Assembly: GCA_903825465.1 (NCBI GenBank)
Contig: CAIKAR010000030.1
Coordinates: 186,001 to 250,000, forward strand
Reading direction: 5' to 3'
DNA: 64,000 bases
From: an uncultured Hyphomicrobiales bacterium
GTDB taxonomy: Bacteria; Pseudomonadota; Alphaproteobacteria; Rhizobiales; Beijerinckiaceae
The number at the start of each line of letters is the position of its first letter. Position 1 is the stretch's first letter. The notes below the pieces were generated by a model. The model ran no database searches and had not been told where the DNA came from. It saw nothing but the letters and a program-made list of their open reading frames with translations. The translations under genes were made by a program, and so were the position numbers. Below are positions 37,657 through 47,021 of the stretch, piece by piece.

Positions 37657-38091
37657 ATGTCCCATTTCGGCCACGCGGCGCCCGGTTCCCGCGCAGCGTT
37701 CCACGCCGGCAAATACGCTGTGTTCATGGCGGCCTTCGGCGCTTTTTTCATTCTCGGTGGAGGCGGAGTCGATCTCGCGCGCGCCTATCTCGCCGAAGAC
37801 CAGCTTCGGAGGGCCGTTGGGCAAACGGCCCGCGACCTCGTCCCGACGGTTCGCCTGATGTCGGCTCTTGATCTTCAAGAGGCGGGTGAACGCCGGATGG
37901 AAGAGGCGCTTGAAGGGTTTGACGATCCGGACGCCTTTGTTTCAGTGTCGTCGTTTGATCAGGAAGTGCGTGTCAGCGCCGCGATCGGGCTGCCAACAGC
38001 GTTCCTTTGGCTCTTCAACCGCTATCGCCTGCCCGTCGAGGCGACAGCAACCGCAAGGGCGAGGCCCCGAAGGGCGAATGTTTTGACGTGA
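37657..38091 (+). CDS. small membrane protein, TadE/TadG-like, unknown function
   Basis: A 144-residue protein with a short polar N-terminus, a hydrophobic helix (YAVFMAAFGAFFILGGGGVD, residues about 20-39) followed by LARAYLAEDQLRRAVGQTA. An N-terminal helix followed by D-x-A/x-R-x-Y and a helical stretch is the pattern of TadE/TadG pseudopilin-like proteins, where the helix is the assembly anchor. The rest has no recognisable domain. No tad genes are adjacent, so this family link is an inference. The gene stands alone between purL and the cyclodeaminase. Confidence 0.55.
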   Translation: MSHFGHAAPGSRAAFHAGKYAVFMAAFGAFFILGGGGVDLARAYLAEDQLRRAVGQTARDLVPTVRLMSALDLQEAGERRMEEALEGFDDPDAFVSVSSFDQEVRVSAAIGLPTAFLWLFNRYRLPVEATATARARPRRANVLT

Positions 38092-38126
38092 TCCCGTCTC
38101 CGCCATTGCGCGCGGCGCTCCATGCG

Positions 38127-39233
38127 TCAGTTTCTAATGTCCTGCAAAAACAATTCGGTCGGGATTTCGTGCCCGAGCCCGCGCGCGCGGACAAGTTCGT
38201 ATACCTTCCCCGCCACGGCGTAGAATTGCGCGCCTTGAAGATTGCCGCGCTCCGACCAGGTGATCTGTTGAGCGGATGTCCGGCCCTTCGACTGTCCCGT
38301 GACAAGATCGGCGAAGGTCACACGCCTGTCGGGCAACACGCTGCGATGCGCCTTGCGGTCCTTGCGGCCATCGCCGAATTTTGGCGCGTCCGGACGCGCT
38401 TCCCAGCCAATGTGCTCGTCCTCCAGCGCCAGTTCCGGATGGCCGACCGGGGCGGGCGCGTCGCCAAATCGAAAATAAATATCGACTCGCTTCAAAGTTT
38501 CGCCGTCGGGCAGGCCGGAGCCGCCAATGTTGACGATGTGCGTTCCAGGTTCGATCAGCGTTCCATCGACGACCGCAACCGCGGAATCCGTCAGCCCCGC
38601 CAAAATATGCGCGCCGCGATAAACCTGTTCCGGCGAGTCGCAGGCGATGGCCTCGATGCCGTGGAGATCGGCCATCTCGCGCGCGAAAGCCTCGCGGTTC
38701 TCCCGCGTCGGACTGAAGACCTGGAGCTTCTTGATTTTCCGCGCGAGCGTGAACGCCTGCATGTGCGAGCGCGCCATGCCGCCGGAGCCTAGCATGCCGA
38801 CAACCTCCGCGTCGGGGTTCGCCATGTATTTGACGCCGATGCCGCCGTCGGCGCCGACGCGCATATGTTGCAGCACGCCATCGTTGATGAAGGCGAGCGG
38901 CTCGCCGTTTTCGATCGACGTGAGGAAAATCAACCCGCAATAGAGGCCCGGCCGCACGCAGTATTTTTCCTGCGTGACGACGCCGTTGTATTCGGCCTCG
39001 TAAATGATGTCGGATTTCATGCGCGTGGCGAAATAGCCGCCCGTGGAACCGCCCTCCATCGAGCCGAACTGGTAGTTGCGCGTGGGATCGCTGGTGGGAA
39101 TGCGGATGTCGATGCGTGGCCGGCAGACGGCCTCGCCCTTCGCCAGGTTGAAATAGGACTCCTCCAGCGCCGCGACGACCACGTCCATCGTCAGCACTTC
39201 CTCGACGTCCCTGTTGTTGATGATAAGCGTCAT
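38127..39233 (-). CDS. ornithine cyclodeaminase/mu-crystallin family protein
   Basis: A 368-residue NAD(P)-binding protein of the ornithine cyclodeaminase/mu-crystallin family. The Rossmann motif is EVVGMLGSGGMARSHMQAF (near residue 145), preceded by the substrate-side segment PRIDIRIP and KYMANP. Members act as ornithine cyclodeaminase, alanine dehydrogenase, lysine cyclodeaminase or ketimine reductase, and the sequence alone does not choose. The ATG at 39233 (MTLIINNRDVEEVL) is the typical start. It is divergent from the L2HGDH-like gene with an 88-base gap, in an accessory patch with TctC binding proteins. Confidence 0.85.
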   Translation of the reverse strand: MTLIINNRDVEEVLTMDVVVAALEESYFNLAKGEAVCRPRIDIRIPTSDPTRNYQFGSMEGGSTGGYFATRMKSDIIYEAEYNGVVTQEKYCVRPGLYCGLIFLTSIENGEPLAFINDGVLQHMRVGADGGIGVKYMANPDAEVVGMLGSGGMARSHMQAFTLARKIKKLQVFSPTRENREAFAREMADLHGIEAIACDSPEQVYRGAHILAGLTDSAVAVVDGTLIEPGTHIVNIGGSGLPDGETLKRVDIYFRFGDAPAPVGHPELALEDEHIGWEARPDAPKFGDGRKDRKAHRSVLPDRRVTFADLVTGQSKGRTSAQQITWSERGNLQGAQFYAVAGKVYELVRARGLGHEIPTELFLQDIRN

Positions 39234-39321
39234 GGCGGCGGCGTTTCCTCGATGGGTTTGGGCCACAGGCGGCGGCGGGCTAATCTCTCACGGAGCATAG
39301 GCCGCCGAACGGAAAGCCGCC

Positions 39322-40419
39322 ATGGAAGAGGTTGAGTGCGTCGTCGCCGGAGCGGGTGTCGTCGGCCTCGCGGTGGCCCGGGCGCTGGCGCTTGAGGGCC
39401 GCGAGGTTCTGATTCTTGAAAAAAACGCGACGTTCGGCGCGGAAACGTCCTCGCGCAACAGCGAAGTGATTCACGCGGGAATATATTATCCGAAGGGCAG
39501 CCTGATGGCGCGCCTCTGTGTCGCTGGCCGCGAGGCGCTTTACGCTTTTTCGCGCGATCACGGCGTTCAACACCGCAAAATCGGCAAATTGATCGTGGCC
39601 ACCACCGCCGGGGAGGCCGCGCAACTCGAAAGCATCCGCGGCCGCGCCGCGGCCAACGGCGTCGATGATCTGCGCGCGATGTCGGCGGAGGAAGCGCGGG
39701 CGCTGGAACCCGAATTGCGTTGTGAAGGCGCGCTGCTGTCGCCATCGACCGGCATCATCGACAGCCATGGCTATATGCTGGCGCTGCTTGGCGACGCCGA
39801 GCGCGCCGGCGCAATCCTGGTTTGCCGCGCGCCGGTGGATTCAGCCGGGATTGTCGACGGCGGCTTCGACCTGGATGTCGGCGGGTCGGACCCCATGAAG
39901 CTTCGCTGCCGCCTGCTGGTGAACTCGGCGGGGCTTGACGCGCCCGCGCTGGCGCGCGCGATCAAGGGAATGCCGCCCGAAAAAATCCCGCGCGAATATT
40001 TCGCCCGCGGGCATTATTTCACGCTCGCGGGCAAGTCGCCGTTCCAAAGGTTGATCTATCCCGTGCCCACGCCGGGCGGGCTTGGCACCCACCTGACGCT
40101 CGACCTCGGCGGTCAGGCGAAATTCGGCCCCGATGTCGAATGGATCGACGCGATTGAATACAAGGTCGATCCGGCCCGTGGAGACTCGTTTTACGCCGCG
40201 ATCCGCCGATACTGGCCGACCCTTCCCGATGGCGCTCTGCAGCCCGGATACAGCGGAATTCGGCCGAAAATCGTTCCTCCCGGCGCGGCCGGGCAGGATT
40301 TTATGGTGCAAGGCCCGCGCGATCACGGGATCGATGGATTGATCAACTTGTTTGGAATCGAGTCGCCGGGGCTGACAGCGTCTCTGGCGTTGGCGGATTT
40401 TGTCGCGGCGCTTGTTTGA
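39322..40419 (+). CDS. FAD-dependent oxidoreductase, L-2-hydroxyglutarate oxidase-like
   Basis: A 365-residue DAO-family flavoprotein. The FAD motif is [20 protein letters not shown], with [15 protein letters not shown] close behind, a signature of the LhgO/L2HGDH group. The C-terminal substrate cap has [13 protein letters not shown] and the end [19 protein letters not shown]. Members oxidise L-2-hydroxyglutarate or related 2-hydroxy acids and pass electrons to quinone or oxygen. The neighbouring TctC proteins could import such a carboxylate; this link is inference. Confidence 0.86.
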   Translation: MEEVECVVAGAGVVGLAVARALALEGREVLILEKNATFGAETSSRNSEVIHAGIYYPKGSLMARLCVAGREALYAFSRDHGVQHRKIGKLIVATTAGEAAQLESIRGRAAANGVDDLRAMSAEEARALEPELRCEGALLSPSTGIIDSHGYMLALLGDAERAGAILVCRAPVDSAGIVDGGFDLDVGGSDPMKLRCRLLVNSAGLDAPALARAIKGMPPEKIPREYFARGHYFTLAGKSPFQRLIYPVPTPGGLGTHLTLDLGGQAKFGPDVEWIDAIEYKVDPARGDSFYAAIRRYWPTLPDGALQPGYSGIRPKIVPPGAAGQDFMVQGPRDHGIDGLINLFGIESPGLTASLALADFVAALV

Positions 40420-40558
40420 TCGACAGCCTCCGCCCATCGCGCCCGCGGTCCACGGCGGGCGGAGGCGCTTGGGTCATCGGACTTGCCGCGCCCGCGGCGG
40501 CGGAACAGACTGGCCCAGGTTCTGCTTCGTCCTGAAAGCGTTTGAAATGGAGGCGCGC

Positions 40559-41584
40559 GTGAAGGCCCTTTTAAAATTGGCGCCGTTGATTTTGACGCTC
40601 GCCTGCGCGGCGCCGCCGACGCGCGCCGAAGATTTCTACAAGGACAAATCGATCCGCCTGATCATCAGTTCGTCGGTCGGCGGCGGCTACGACGTTTACG
40701 CGCGCGTCTTGGCCCGCCACCTTTCCCGCCACATTCCTGGCGAGCCAGTGGTCGAGCCGCAGAACATGCCGGCCGCCGGCGGCATCGCGGCGGCCAATTA
40801 TCTATACAACGTCGCCCCAAAGGACGGCACCGTCATCGAAGCGCTGCAAAACACGGTGCCTTTCGAGCCCTTCTTCGACAACAAGCTGGCGCTTTTCGAC
40901 GCCTCGAAATTGGCGTGGCTGGGCACGCCCACCTCCGAAGTCGCGATGTACATGGTCTGGCATGGCTCGAAAGTGAAAACGCTCGCGGACGCGCGGTCGA
41001 TGCCGATGGTGGTAGGCGCGGCCGGCGCGGCCTCGACGCCGGCGTTCTACGGACGCCTGTTCAACGAGCTCTTCCATTTCAAGGGGCGCTTCATCACCGG
41101 CTATCCCGGCCAGAATGAAATCCTGCTGGCGATGGAAGCCGGCGAGGTCGAGGCCATGTCGTCGCCGTTCTGGTCGAGTCTGAAGACATCGCGGCCCGAT
41201 TGGTGGCCGCAGAAGAAGGTGAGCTTTCTATTTCAGTACGGGTTGCATCCCCATCCCGAACTTGGCGACACGCCCTTCGCCCCCGATCTCCTCGCAAACG
41301 AGGCGGACAAGACCTTGCTGATGGCGGCTTCCGCGCCCTTGGGAATCGGACGTCCCTACGCCGCCCCTCCCGGCGTCGCCCCGGAGCGCCTGGCGATTTT
41401 GCGCGACGCGTTTTGGCAAACATTCCACGATCCAGCCTTCCTCGCCGACTGCGCCCAACAGCGCGTCGAATGCGGCGATTCCCACAGCGGCGACGAATTG
41501 GCGGCGTTGATCAAACAAGCCTACGGCACGCCGGAGGCTCTTCGCCAACGGCTGATAGCGATTCAAATGGCGGACGGGCGCTGA
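40559..41584 (+). CDS. TctC/Bug-family tricarboxylate-type solute-binding protein (copy 1)
   Basis: A 341-residue exported protein. The signal peptide is MKALLKLAPLILTLACAAPP with cleavage near TRAED. The mature part has IRLIISSSVGGGYDVYARVL, then EPQNMPAAGGIAAANYLYNV, the pattern of the Bug (TctC) family. GGAGG (40549-40553) supports the GTG at 40559; an ATG at 40547 would overlap that ribosome site. Of the four copies in this patch it is most similar in style to the copy at 45858 (GGGGSYD motif and M-P-G-A-G/M-P-A-A-G-G). No TctA/TctB is nearby. Confidence 0.86.
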   Translation: MKALLKLAPLILTLACAAPPTRAEDFYKDKSIRLIISSSVGGGYDVYARVLARHLSRHIPGEPVVEPQNMPAAGGIAAANYLYNVAPKDGTVIEALQNTVPFEPFFDNKLALFDASKLAWLGTPTSEVAMYMVWHGSKVKTLADARSMPMVVGAAGAASTPAFYGRLFNELFHFKGRFITGYPGQNEILLAMEAGEVEAMSSPFWSSLKTSRPDWWPQKKVSFLFQYGLHPHPELGDTPFAPDLLANEADKTLLMAASAPLGIGRPYAAPPGVAPERLAILRDAFWQTFHDPAFLADCAQQRVECGDSHSGDELAALIKQAYGTPEALRQRLIAIQMADGR

Positions 41585-41652
41585 GGCGCGGATGGCTTTT
41601 GCGTCAAGCCTGAAATAGCATCGCCTGGAAAATGGAAGTCTGGGAGGGATTC

Positions 41653-42621
41653 ATGGGCCGCGCCCTTACGCGTCTTCTTGGCGTCGCCGCTTGCGCGTTT
41701 TTATTCGCGGCGGCGGCGAGCGCGCAGACCTGGCCAACGCGGCCGATCACGATGGTCGTGCCCTTCGCGCCGGGCGGCCCCGCCGACGTGCTGGCGCGCG
41801 TTGTCGCGCAAAAGCTCGGCGACGACCTCGGTCAGCAGGTGATTGTCGACAACCGGCCGGGGGCCAACACCATTCTCGGCGCCCAGATCGTCGCCAAGGC
41901 GAAACCGGATGGCTACACGATATTGATGGCGATCGACGGCACGCTGGTGATGAACCAGTTTCTCTACAGCAAACTCCCCTACGATCCCTTGAAGGATTTC
42001 GCGCCCGTCGCGCTGATCGCGCTCGTGCCCTCGGCCATTGTCGCCAACAACAACGTGCCGGCCAACACCCTCAAGGAGGTCGTCGATATCGAAAAGGCCA
42101 AGCCCGGCACATTTCAGATTGGCGTCAGCACGCCGACATCGCAGGTCGCCGCCGGCTTGATGAACATGCTCGCCGGCGTCAACATGGACATGGTCCCCTA
42201 CGCGGGAGGCACCACGCAGATAACGGCGGAAATGGCCGGCGACGTGGCGATTGGCCATGAAAGCCTCAACGTCGCGCTGCCCCTCTACAAGGACCATCGA
42301 ATCAAGATCCTGGCTCTGACAACGAACACCAGGTCCGCCCTCGCTCCGGAAATTCCGCTCGTCGTCGAGACGTTTCCCGGCTTCGACCTCGGTATCTGGC
42401 AAAGCGTTGTCGCGCCGGCTGGCACGCCAAAACCTGTGATCGACAAGCTTTTCGCCGCCCTCGCCAAGACAATGGGCTCCGCCGATGTGCGGGACAAGCT
42501 TGTGGCCGCCGGCATCGAGCCGACAATCAGCAAAAGTCCGGAGGAATTCAGGGGCTTTATCCACGCTCAGGCCGAAACGCGCGAGAAAGTCATACGCGCG
42601 CTGGGCATGAAGCTCGATTGA
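41653..42621 (+). CDS. TctC/Bug-family solute-binding protein (copy 2)
   Basis: A 322-residue exported protein with signal peptide ending ASAQ (near residue 25) and the Bug motifs WPTRPITMVVPFAPGGPADV, VDNRPGANTILGA and KPDGYTILMA, with PVIDKLFAALAKTM near the C-terminus. GGGAGGG precedes the ATG at 41653. The stop is 27 bases before copy 3, so the two are cotranscribed. Ligands of this family are carboxylates, but a single sequence does not tell which. Confidence 0.9.
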   Translation: MGRALTRLLGVAACAFLFAAAASAQTWPTRPITMVVPFAPGGPADVLARVVAQKLGDDLGQQVIVDNRPGANTILGAQIVAKAKPDGYTILMAIDGTLVMNQFLYSKLPYDPLKDFAPVALIALVPSAIVANNNVPANTLKEVVDIEKAKPGTFQIGVSTPTSQVAAGLMNMLAGVNMDMVPYAGGTTQITAEMAGDVAIGHESLNVALPLYKDHRIKILALTTNTRSALAPEIPLVVETFPGFDLGIWQSVVAPAGTPKPVIDKLFAALAKTMGSADVRDKLVAAGIEPTISKSPEEFRGFIHAQAETREKVIRALGMKLD

Positions 42622-42647
42622 GCGTCGCCGGCGGGAGGAAACCGGCC

Positions 42648-43607
42648 ATGAGGAAACGCGCGCTCGCGCTGGCCGCCCTATGTGTGGGAATTCAGACCTG
42701 CCGCGCGCAGAACGTGGACGAACCGCCGTCGACCATCCGCGTCGTCGTGCCCAATCCGCCCGGCGGCGCGATGGACTCCCTCGTTCGCGTGCTCGGCGAG
42801 CGCGTCAAGGCGGCTCACGGCGCAACCGTCGTGGTGGACAACCGGCCCGGAGCCTCCACGATCATCGGCAGCGATATCGTCGCGCGCGCGCCGCCCGATG
42901 GCGGCACCCTGCTTATGGCGGCCAGTTCGTTTCTGGTGAATTCACACATCCGGACCCTCCCATACGATCCGCTGACAAGTTTCGCGGGCGTCTGCGAACT
43001 CGTCGAAATCCCGCAAGTGATCGCGGTCAACGCGCGATCGCCGTGGAACACTCTCGCCGATCTTGTGGACGCGGCGAAGAAAAACCCTGGCAAAATGACG
43101 ATCGGCAGCAATGGGCCCGCGACCGCGCAACACATCGTGACGGAGGTGTTCCGGCGAACCGCCGGCATCGACATGGTTTACGTGCCCTATCACGGCGGCG
43201 TGCCGGCGGTGAACGCGCTGATGGGCCAGCAGATCGATTCCATGACGACGGCTTTTTCCGACTTGCACGCGCAGTGGGAGACCGGCGCGCTGCGCGTGCT
43301 CGCCATGTCGCTCGCCCAACGCAGCCCGCTCGCGCCGGATGTGCCGACTTTCCACGAATCTGGTTTCGCGTTCGATTTGCCAAGCTGGCTTGGCCTTCAC
43401 GCCCCCGCCAAAACACCGGCTTCCGTGCGCGCGAAACTCGAACAATGGTTTTCGGAAGCTCTCGCCGCGCCCGAAGTGAAGCCACTGCTCGCCAACATGC
43501 AGATGGCCGGAGTAGGTCTTTGCGGCGCGCCTTTCGACGCTTTGCTGCGCCAGCAGTACGACGCGCTCGGCAAAATCGTGCGGGAGGCGGGCATCAAGGC
43601 GGAGTAG
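42648..43607 (+). CDS. TctC/Bug-family solute-binding protein (copy 3)
   Basis: A 319-residue protein with a Cys-containing signal region (LALAALCVGIQTCRAQ) and the Bug motifs VVVPNPPGGAMDSLVRVLG, VDNRPGASTIIGSDIVA and YHGGVPAVNALMG. GGGAGG before the ATG at 42648 supports the start. It ends inside the convergent tapT gene (14-base overlap). It directly follows copy 2, making a tandem pair. Confidence 0.9.
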   Translation: MRKRALALAALCVGIQTCRAQNVDEPPSTIRVVVPNPPGGAMDSLVRVLGERVKAAHGATVVVDNRPGASTIIGSDIVARAPPDGGTLLMAASSFLVNSHIRTLPYDPLTSFAGVCELVEIPQVIAVNARSPWNTLADLVDAAKKNPGKMTIGSNGPATAQHIVTEVFRRTAGIDMVYVPYHGGVPAVNALMGQQIDSMTTAFSDLHAQWETGALRVLAMSLAQRSPLAPDVPTFHESGFAFDLPSWLGLHAPAKTPASVRAKLEQWFSEALAAPEVKPLLANMQMAGVGLCGAPFDALLRQQYDALGKIVREAGIKAE

Positions 43608-44325
43608 GTTTTTCCCGCGGTCTCGCCGCCGTTTGCCTCCGTCGCCCCGGTTTCGTCGGCGCGGCCGCCTTTTCCGCGCGCAAAACCCCGTGGTAGGCGT
43701 GCAGCAGGCGCGCGAAGGATTTGATCATCGAGGTTTCGATATCCTCGCGCCGCTCCAGCCTCGACATCAACAATCCAACGGACTCAAGCGTTGACAGCGC
43801 TTCCGCGCGCGGCTCGCGCCGGAGCTTTCCGTAAAGCGAGGCGCGCTTGGGATTCAGCGCCACCCGCTTGCAGCGGAGCATCCAGGCGTTGCGCCACCAC
43901 AGCGTCTTCGCCTGGCTCCACGACCCGTCGAGCACGACAACACCGTTGATTTCGGCGAGTTCCCGGTCCTGATTGGGCAGCGCGGCGCCATTCTTGTCGA
44001 GCACGACAACCTCGCGCCCTTCCGGGAATGTGTCTGGCTTCGCCGAGCCCAAATAGAGGATCGCCCAGCGGTTGGGATCGACGGGGCGCCCCAACGCCTT
44101 CGCGAAACTCGGCCATGACAGGCCAATCTTGAAAACCGCGTCCTTGAGATGAAGCGCCAGAAGCCGCGCGGTGCCGAGGTCCTTGTCTTGCTCCTGCGGA
44201 TGCTGGAGAATCAGCAATCCGAGTTTATGTGCCGCTGGCTCGATCGACGCGCAAACGCACAGGGCCAACCGCTTGTGGCAACGCGGACAGGTTTCTTCGG
44301 GTTCGGCTTGCGGGACTCGCGGCAT
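43594..44325 (-). CDS. DTW-domain tRNA-uridine aminocarboxypropyltransferase
   Basis: A 243-residue DTW-domain (TapT family) protein, which in Escherichia coli adds the acp group to uridine 47 of tRNA. The N-terminal Cys cluster is CPRCHKRLALCVC (Cys13, 16, 23, 25); the SAM-side segment is ILQHPQEQDKDLGTARLL; the domain signature here reads LDGSWSQAKTLWWRNAW, with Ser where many members have Thr. The C-terminal tail is Arg/Pro/Ala-rich. The ATG at 44325 is chosen because the cysteine cluster follows; longer starts up to 44553 have no ribosome site. Confidence 0.82.
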   Translation of the reverse strand: MPRVPQAEPEETCPRCHKRLALCVCASIEPAAHKLGLLILQHPQEQDKDLGTARLLALHLKDAVFKIGLSWPSFAKALGRPVDPNRWAILYLGSAKPDTFPEGREVVVLDKNGAALPNQDRELAEINGVVVLDGSWSQAKTLWWRNAWMLRCKRVALNPKRASLYGKLRREPRAEALSTLESVGLLMSRLERREDIETSMIKSFARLLHAYHGVLRAEKAAAPTKPGRRRQTAARPREKPTPP

Positions 44326-44467
44326 GAAGGCTTTCGAGCGCGGCTGTTCGCGCGGCGCGGCGACCATGGCGGAGAAACGCGCGCGGGTAAACCAGCGCCG
44401 CGCTTTCGCGACGGCCCGCGGGCCGCTAGACAGGCTCTCCGAGCAGCAATTGTCATGAAGAGCGCCC

Positions 44468-44962
44468 ATGTCCGCGACGCCCGAATCGCTTTTCACCTGT
44501 CTTGACCGGCTCGGAATTGTCCATTCCACCGTCGAACATCCCCCGCTGTTCACGGTGGAAGAGGGGCGGGAATGGCGCGATCGCGTTCCGGGGCTTCATT
44601 GCAAAAACCTGTTTCTCAAGGCGCGCGACGGAAAGTTCTTTCTCGCGCTCATGCCCGGCGACAAACGCGCGACGCTGGGGCTCGTCGAAAAGCGGTTGGG
44701 ATGCGCGAGGCTCTCCTTCGGCAAGCCCGGCATGCTGATGGACATCATGGGGTTGACGCCGGGCTCCGTGACGCCCTTCGGCCTGTTGAACGACACGGCG
44801 CGACGGCTGACGGTGCTGGTCGACACCGACCTCGCGGCGGCGGAGATGGTGAATTTCCATCCGCTCCACAATTCCGCCTCGACAACCCTGCGGACCGCCG
44901 ATTTGACGAAGTTCATCCGCTCGCTCGGCTACGAGCCGGTGATCGTGAATTGCGGCGAGTGA
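44468..44962 (+). CDS. prolyl-tRNA editing protein, YbaK/ProX (ProXp-ala) family
   Basis: A 164-residue editing domain that deacylates mischarged Ala-tRNA(Pro). The signature segment is GLHCKNLFLKARDGKFFLA (Lys near the active site), then TLGLVEKRLG and SVTPFGLLND, both conserved, and the C-terminal LHNSASTTLRTADLTKFI. It stands as an independent protein, not as an insertion in ProRS. It is divergent from tapT and runs toward the metallo-hydrolase gene. Confidence 0.92.
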   Translation: MSATPESLFTCLDRLGIVHSTVEHPPLFTVEEGREWRDRVPGLHCKNLFLKARDGKFFLALMPGDKRATLGLVEKRLGCARLSFGKPGMLMDIMGLTPGSVTPFGLLNDTARRLTVLVDTDLAAAEMVNFHPLHNSASTTLRTADLTKFIRSLGYEPVIVNCGE

Positions 44963-44970
44963 CGCCGCGA

Positions 44971-45804
44971 TCAGTCCGGATCGATAAACCACCTGTTGTC
45001 GCGGTGGCCCACAAATCCATATCCCGGAAAATCGAGATGCATCCCCGCGACCCGCGCGTGGTCGGCGCGCGCGCGGTCCAGCAGCTTCATCCGGGACGCC
45101 ACCGCCATCGCCGGATCGGTGTCGAAGACGAACGCGACCTCCGGCCGAAGCAACTGCAAGAAAGCCATGTGAATGGTGTCGCCCCAGATGATCAGGCTTT
45201 GTCCGCCGCTTTCGATGGTCCAGGTGTTGTGGCCGGGCGTGTGGCCGGGCGACATCATGGCGTGGATTCCCGGCAGAAACTCGCCATCGTTGATCCGCGT
45301 TGTGCGCTTCGCATAGGGCGCGAGGGATTTTTTCGCGTTGACCATGTTGGCGCGCTGGCGCGCGTGCGCCGCTTGCGAGATGTCGCGGTCGAACCAGAAT
45401 TTGATTTCGGTTTCCTGCAAAACGAGTTCGGCGTTGGGGAACCAGGGGTCGCCAGCGCCATCGATCAGCCCATTGGAATGGTCGGGGTGGAGATGCGTCA
45501 ACAGAACATGGCTGATGGAGTCGAGCGCCACGCCCGCCGCGCGGAGGTTCTCCGGCAACTTGCCAAGCGCCGGACCCATGGTCTCGCCCGAGCCAGCGTC
45601 CACCAGCGCGCGCACGCCGCGGCCTTCAACAAGGAACGCGTTGACGTCGATATAGACCGGCTCGGTCAGCGACTTGCCGGCGACGCGCTGGGTCATCTCC
45701 TTGTCGACGCCGACAGTGACATCGAGGTTGGTTTGAAACACGCCATCTGAAAAGGCCGTGACCGTGTAGTCGCCAATTGTCAGTTTGTGCCCATTCGCCG
45801 CCAT
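44971..45804 (-). CDS. metallo-beta-lactamase-fold hydrolase
   Basis: A 277-residue MBL-fold protein. The di-metal motif is VLLTHLHPDHSNGL (H-x-H-x-D-H), the third His is in MSPGHTPGHNTW and the Asp in IIWGDTIHMAF, so both metal sites look complete. The N-terminal part (YTVTAFSDGVFQ) matches the quorum-quenching/lactonase and SDSA-like group. There is no signal peptide. It lies 53 bases downstream of the TctC copy on the same strand and may be cotranscribed with it. The substrate is unknown. Confidence 0.85.
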   Translation of the reverse strand: MAANGHKLTIGDYTVTAFSDGVFQTNLDVTVGVDKEMTQRVAGKSLTEPVYIDVNAFLVEGRGVRALVDAGSGETMGPALGKLPENLRAAGVALDSISHVLLTHLHPDHSNGLIDGAGDPWFPNAELVLQETEIKFWFDRDISQAAHARQRANMVNAKKSLAPYAKRTTRINDGEFLPGIHAMMSPGHTPGHNTWTIESGGQSLIIWGDTIHMAFLQLLRPEVAFVFDTDPAMAVASRMKLLDRARADHARVAGMHLDFPGYGFVGHRDNRWFIDPD

Positions 45805-45857
45805 ATCCCACTCCCCTCGATGCCTTCCGACACAACGCCGCCACCCGCTGGAAACCG

Positions 45858-46880
45858 TCAATCCGGCCGCAGCAGCCTTTTCATGCGTTCGACAACGGCG
45901 GCAGGCGGCGCGGCGTTCTTCGCGACGATCGCCTGAATCTCCGCGCCATTGGCCGGATGGAATTCGGCGCGCGCCATGTCCACCTCGGCCCGGAATTCCG
46001 GGTCGCTCATGGTCGCCGAAAAAGCGGCGCGCAGCATGGCGACGCGCTCTCGCGCGATTCCCGGCGGCGCCGCGAAGGAGCGGCCGATGTCGGCTGTCGA
46101 TGAGTAAAGTTGCAACATCGCGCGGTCCTCCGGCGTGTTTCCCAATTCGCCAACCGCGGGCACGTCGGGCAACTCCTCCGTGCGCGCGACCGCGCCCTGC
46201 GCGAGGAAATGCGCCGACTTCGCTTGCAGCCAGTCGGAATGGTAGGCCTGAATGGTGCCCCACGAGGTGAAGGCCGCGTCGACCTCGCCTTTTTCCATCG
46301 CCAGCAGCACATCGGCCGAGGCGGGATAACCCGCGATGACTTTGAACTTCGTTCCCGCGCCGGCATTCAAGAGCTTGGGATAGCCCTCGGACGGCGAACC
46401 CGGCCCCGTGCCGCCGATCAAGACTTCGCGCGACATCGCGTCCTGAATGGTTTTAGCGCGCGCTTCCTTGTAGGTCATCATGATCTCGATGACCGAGGTG
46501 GCCCGGCCAATCCAGTTGAATTCCGCCGCGTGGTACTGGATGCCCGGCGAGCCCATCGCCTCTTCGAGCGCGACCGCTTGCGAGACGATGCCCATCGCCG
46601 TGCCGTCCCTCGGCGCGACCGATGTCAGCCAATTCGCCAGCTTGAAGCTGCCCGCGCCCGGCATGGATTGCGCGACGACATTCGGATTGCCGGGAATATG
46701 TTTGCCCATGTGGCGGGCGACGAGGTGGCCATAGAAATCATAAGATCCACCGCCGCCAAAGCCAATGTAGATCGACACCGTCTTGCCACGGAAATAAGGA
46801 TCCGCCGACTGAGCGACCGCGGCCCCATCCACCGCGTAAAACAGGGCCAACGACGCGGCGACACCGGCGTATTTGGACAT
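45858..46880 (-). CDS. TctC/Bug-family solute-binding protein (copy 4)
   Basis: A 340-residue exported protein with signal peptide MSKYAGVAASLALFYAVDGA and cleavage near AVAQS. The mature part has VSIYIGFGGGGSYDFYGHLV and NVVAQSMPGAGSFKLANWL, the Bug pocket motifs, and is closest to copy 1. GGGAGGG precedes the ATG at 46880. It is transcribed toward the MBL hydrolase. As with the other copies, no TctA or TctB is adjacent. Confidence 0.86.
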   Translation of the reverse strand: MSKYAGVAASLALFYAVDGAAVAQSADPYFRGKTVSIYIGFGGGGSYDFYGHLVARHMGKHIPGNPNVVAQSMPGAGSFKLANWLTSVAPRDGTAMGIVSQAVALEEAMGSPGIQYHAAEFNWIGRATSVIEIMMTYKEARAKTIQDAMSREVLIGGTGPGSPSEGYPKLLNAGAGTKFKVIAGYPASADVLLAMEKGEVDAAFTSWGTIQAYHSDWLQAKSAHFLAQGAVARTEELPDVPAVGELGNTPEDRAMLQLYSSTADIGRSFAAPPGIARERVAMLRAAFSATMSDPEFRAEVDMARAEFHPANGAEIQAIVAKNAAPPAAVVERMKRLLRPD

Positions 46881-47021
46881 TTCCACAATCCCTCCCGATA
46901 AATCTTGTCTAACGCGCGCAACGTGTTCTCGGCAACCCAACCGATTGTTCGCCGTGCCATGGACAGCCGGCCTCCGGATCGCCACAATGGACGCGGTTTC
47001 GCCGCCGTCCGAAAGACCCAC

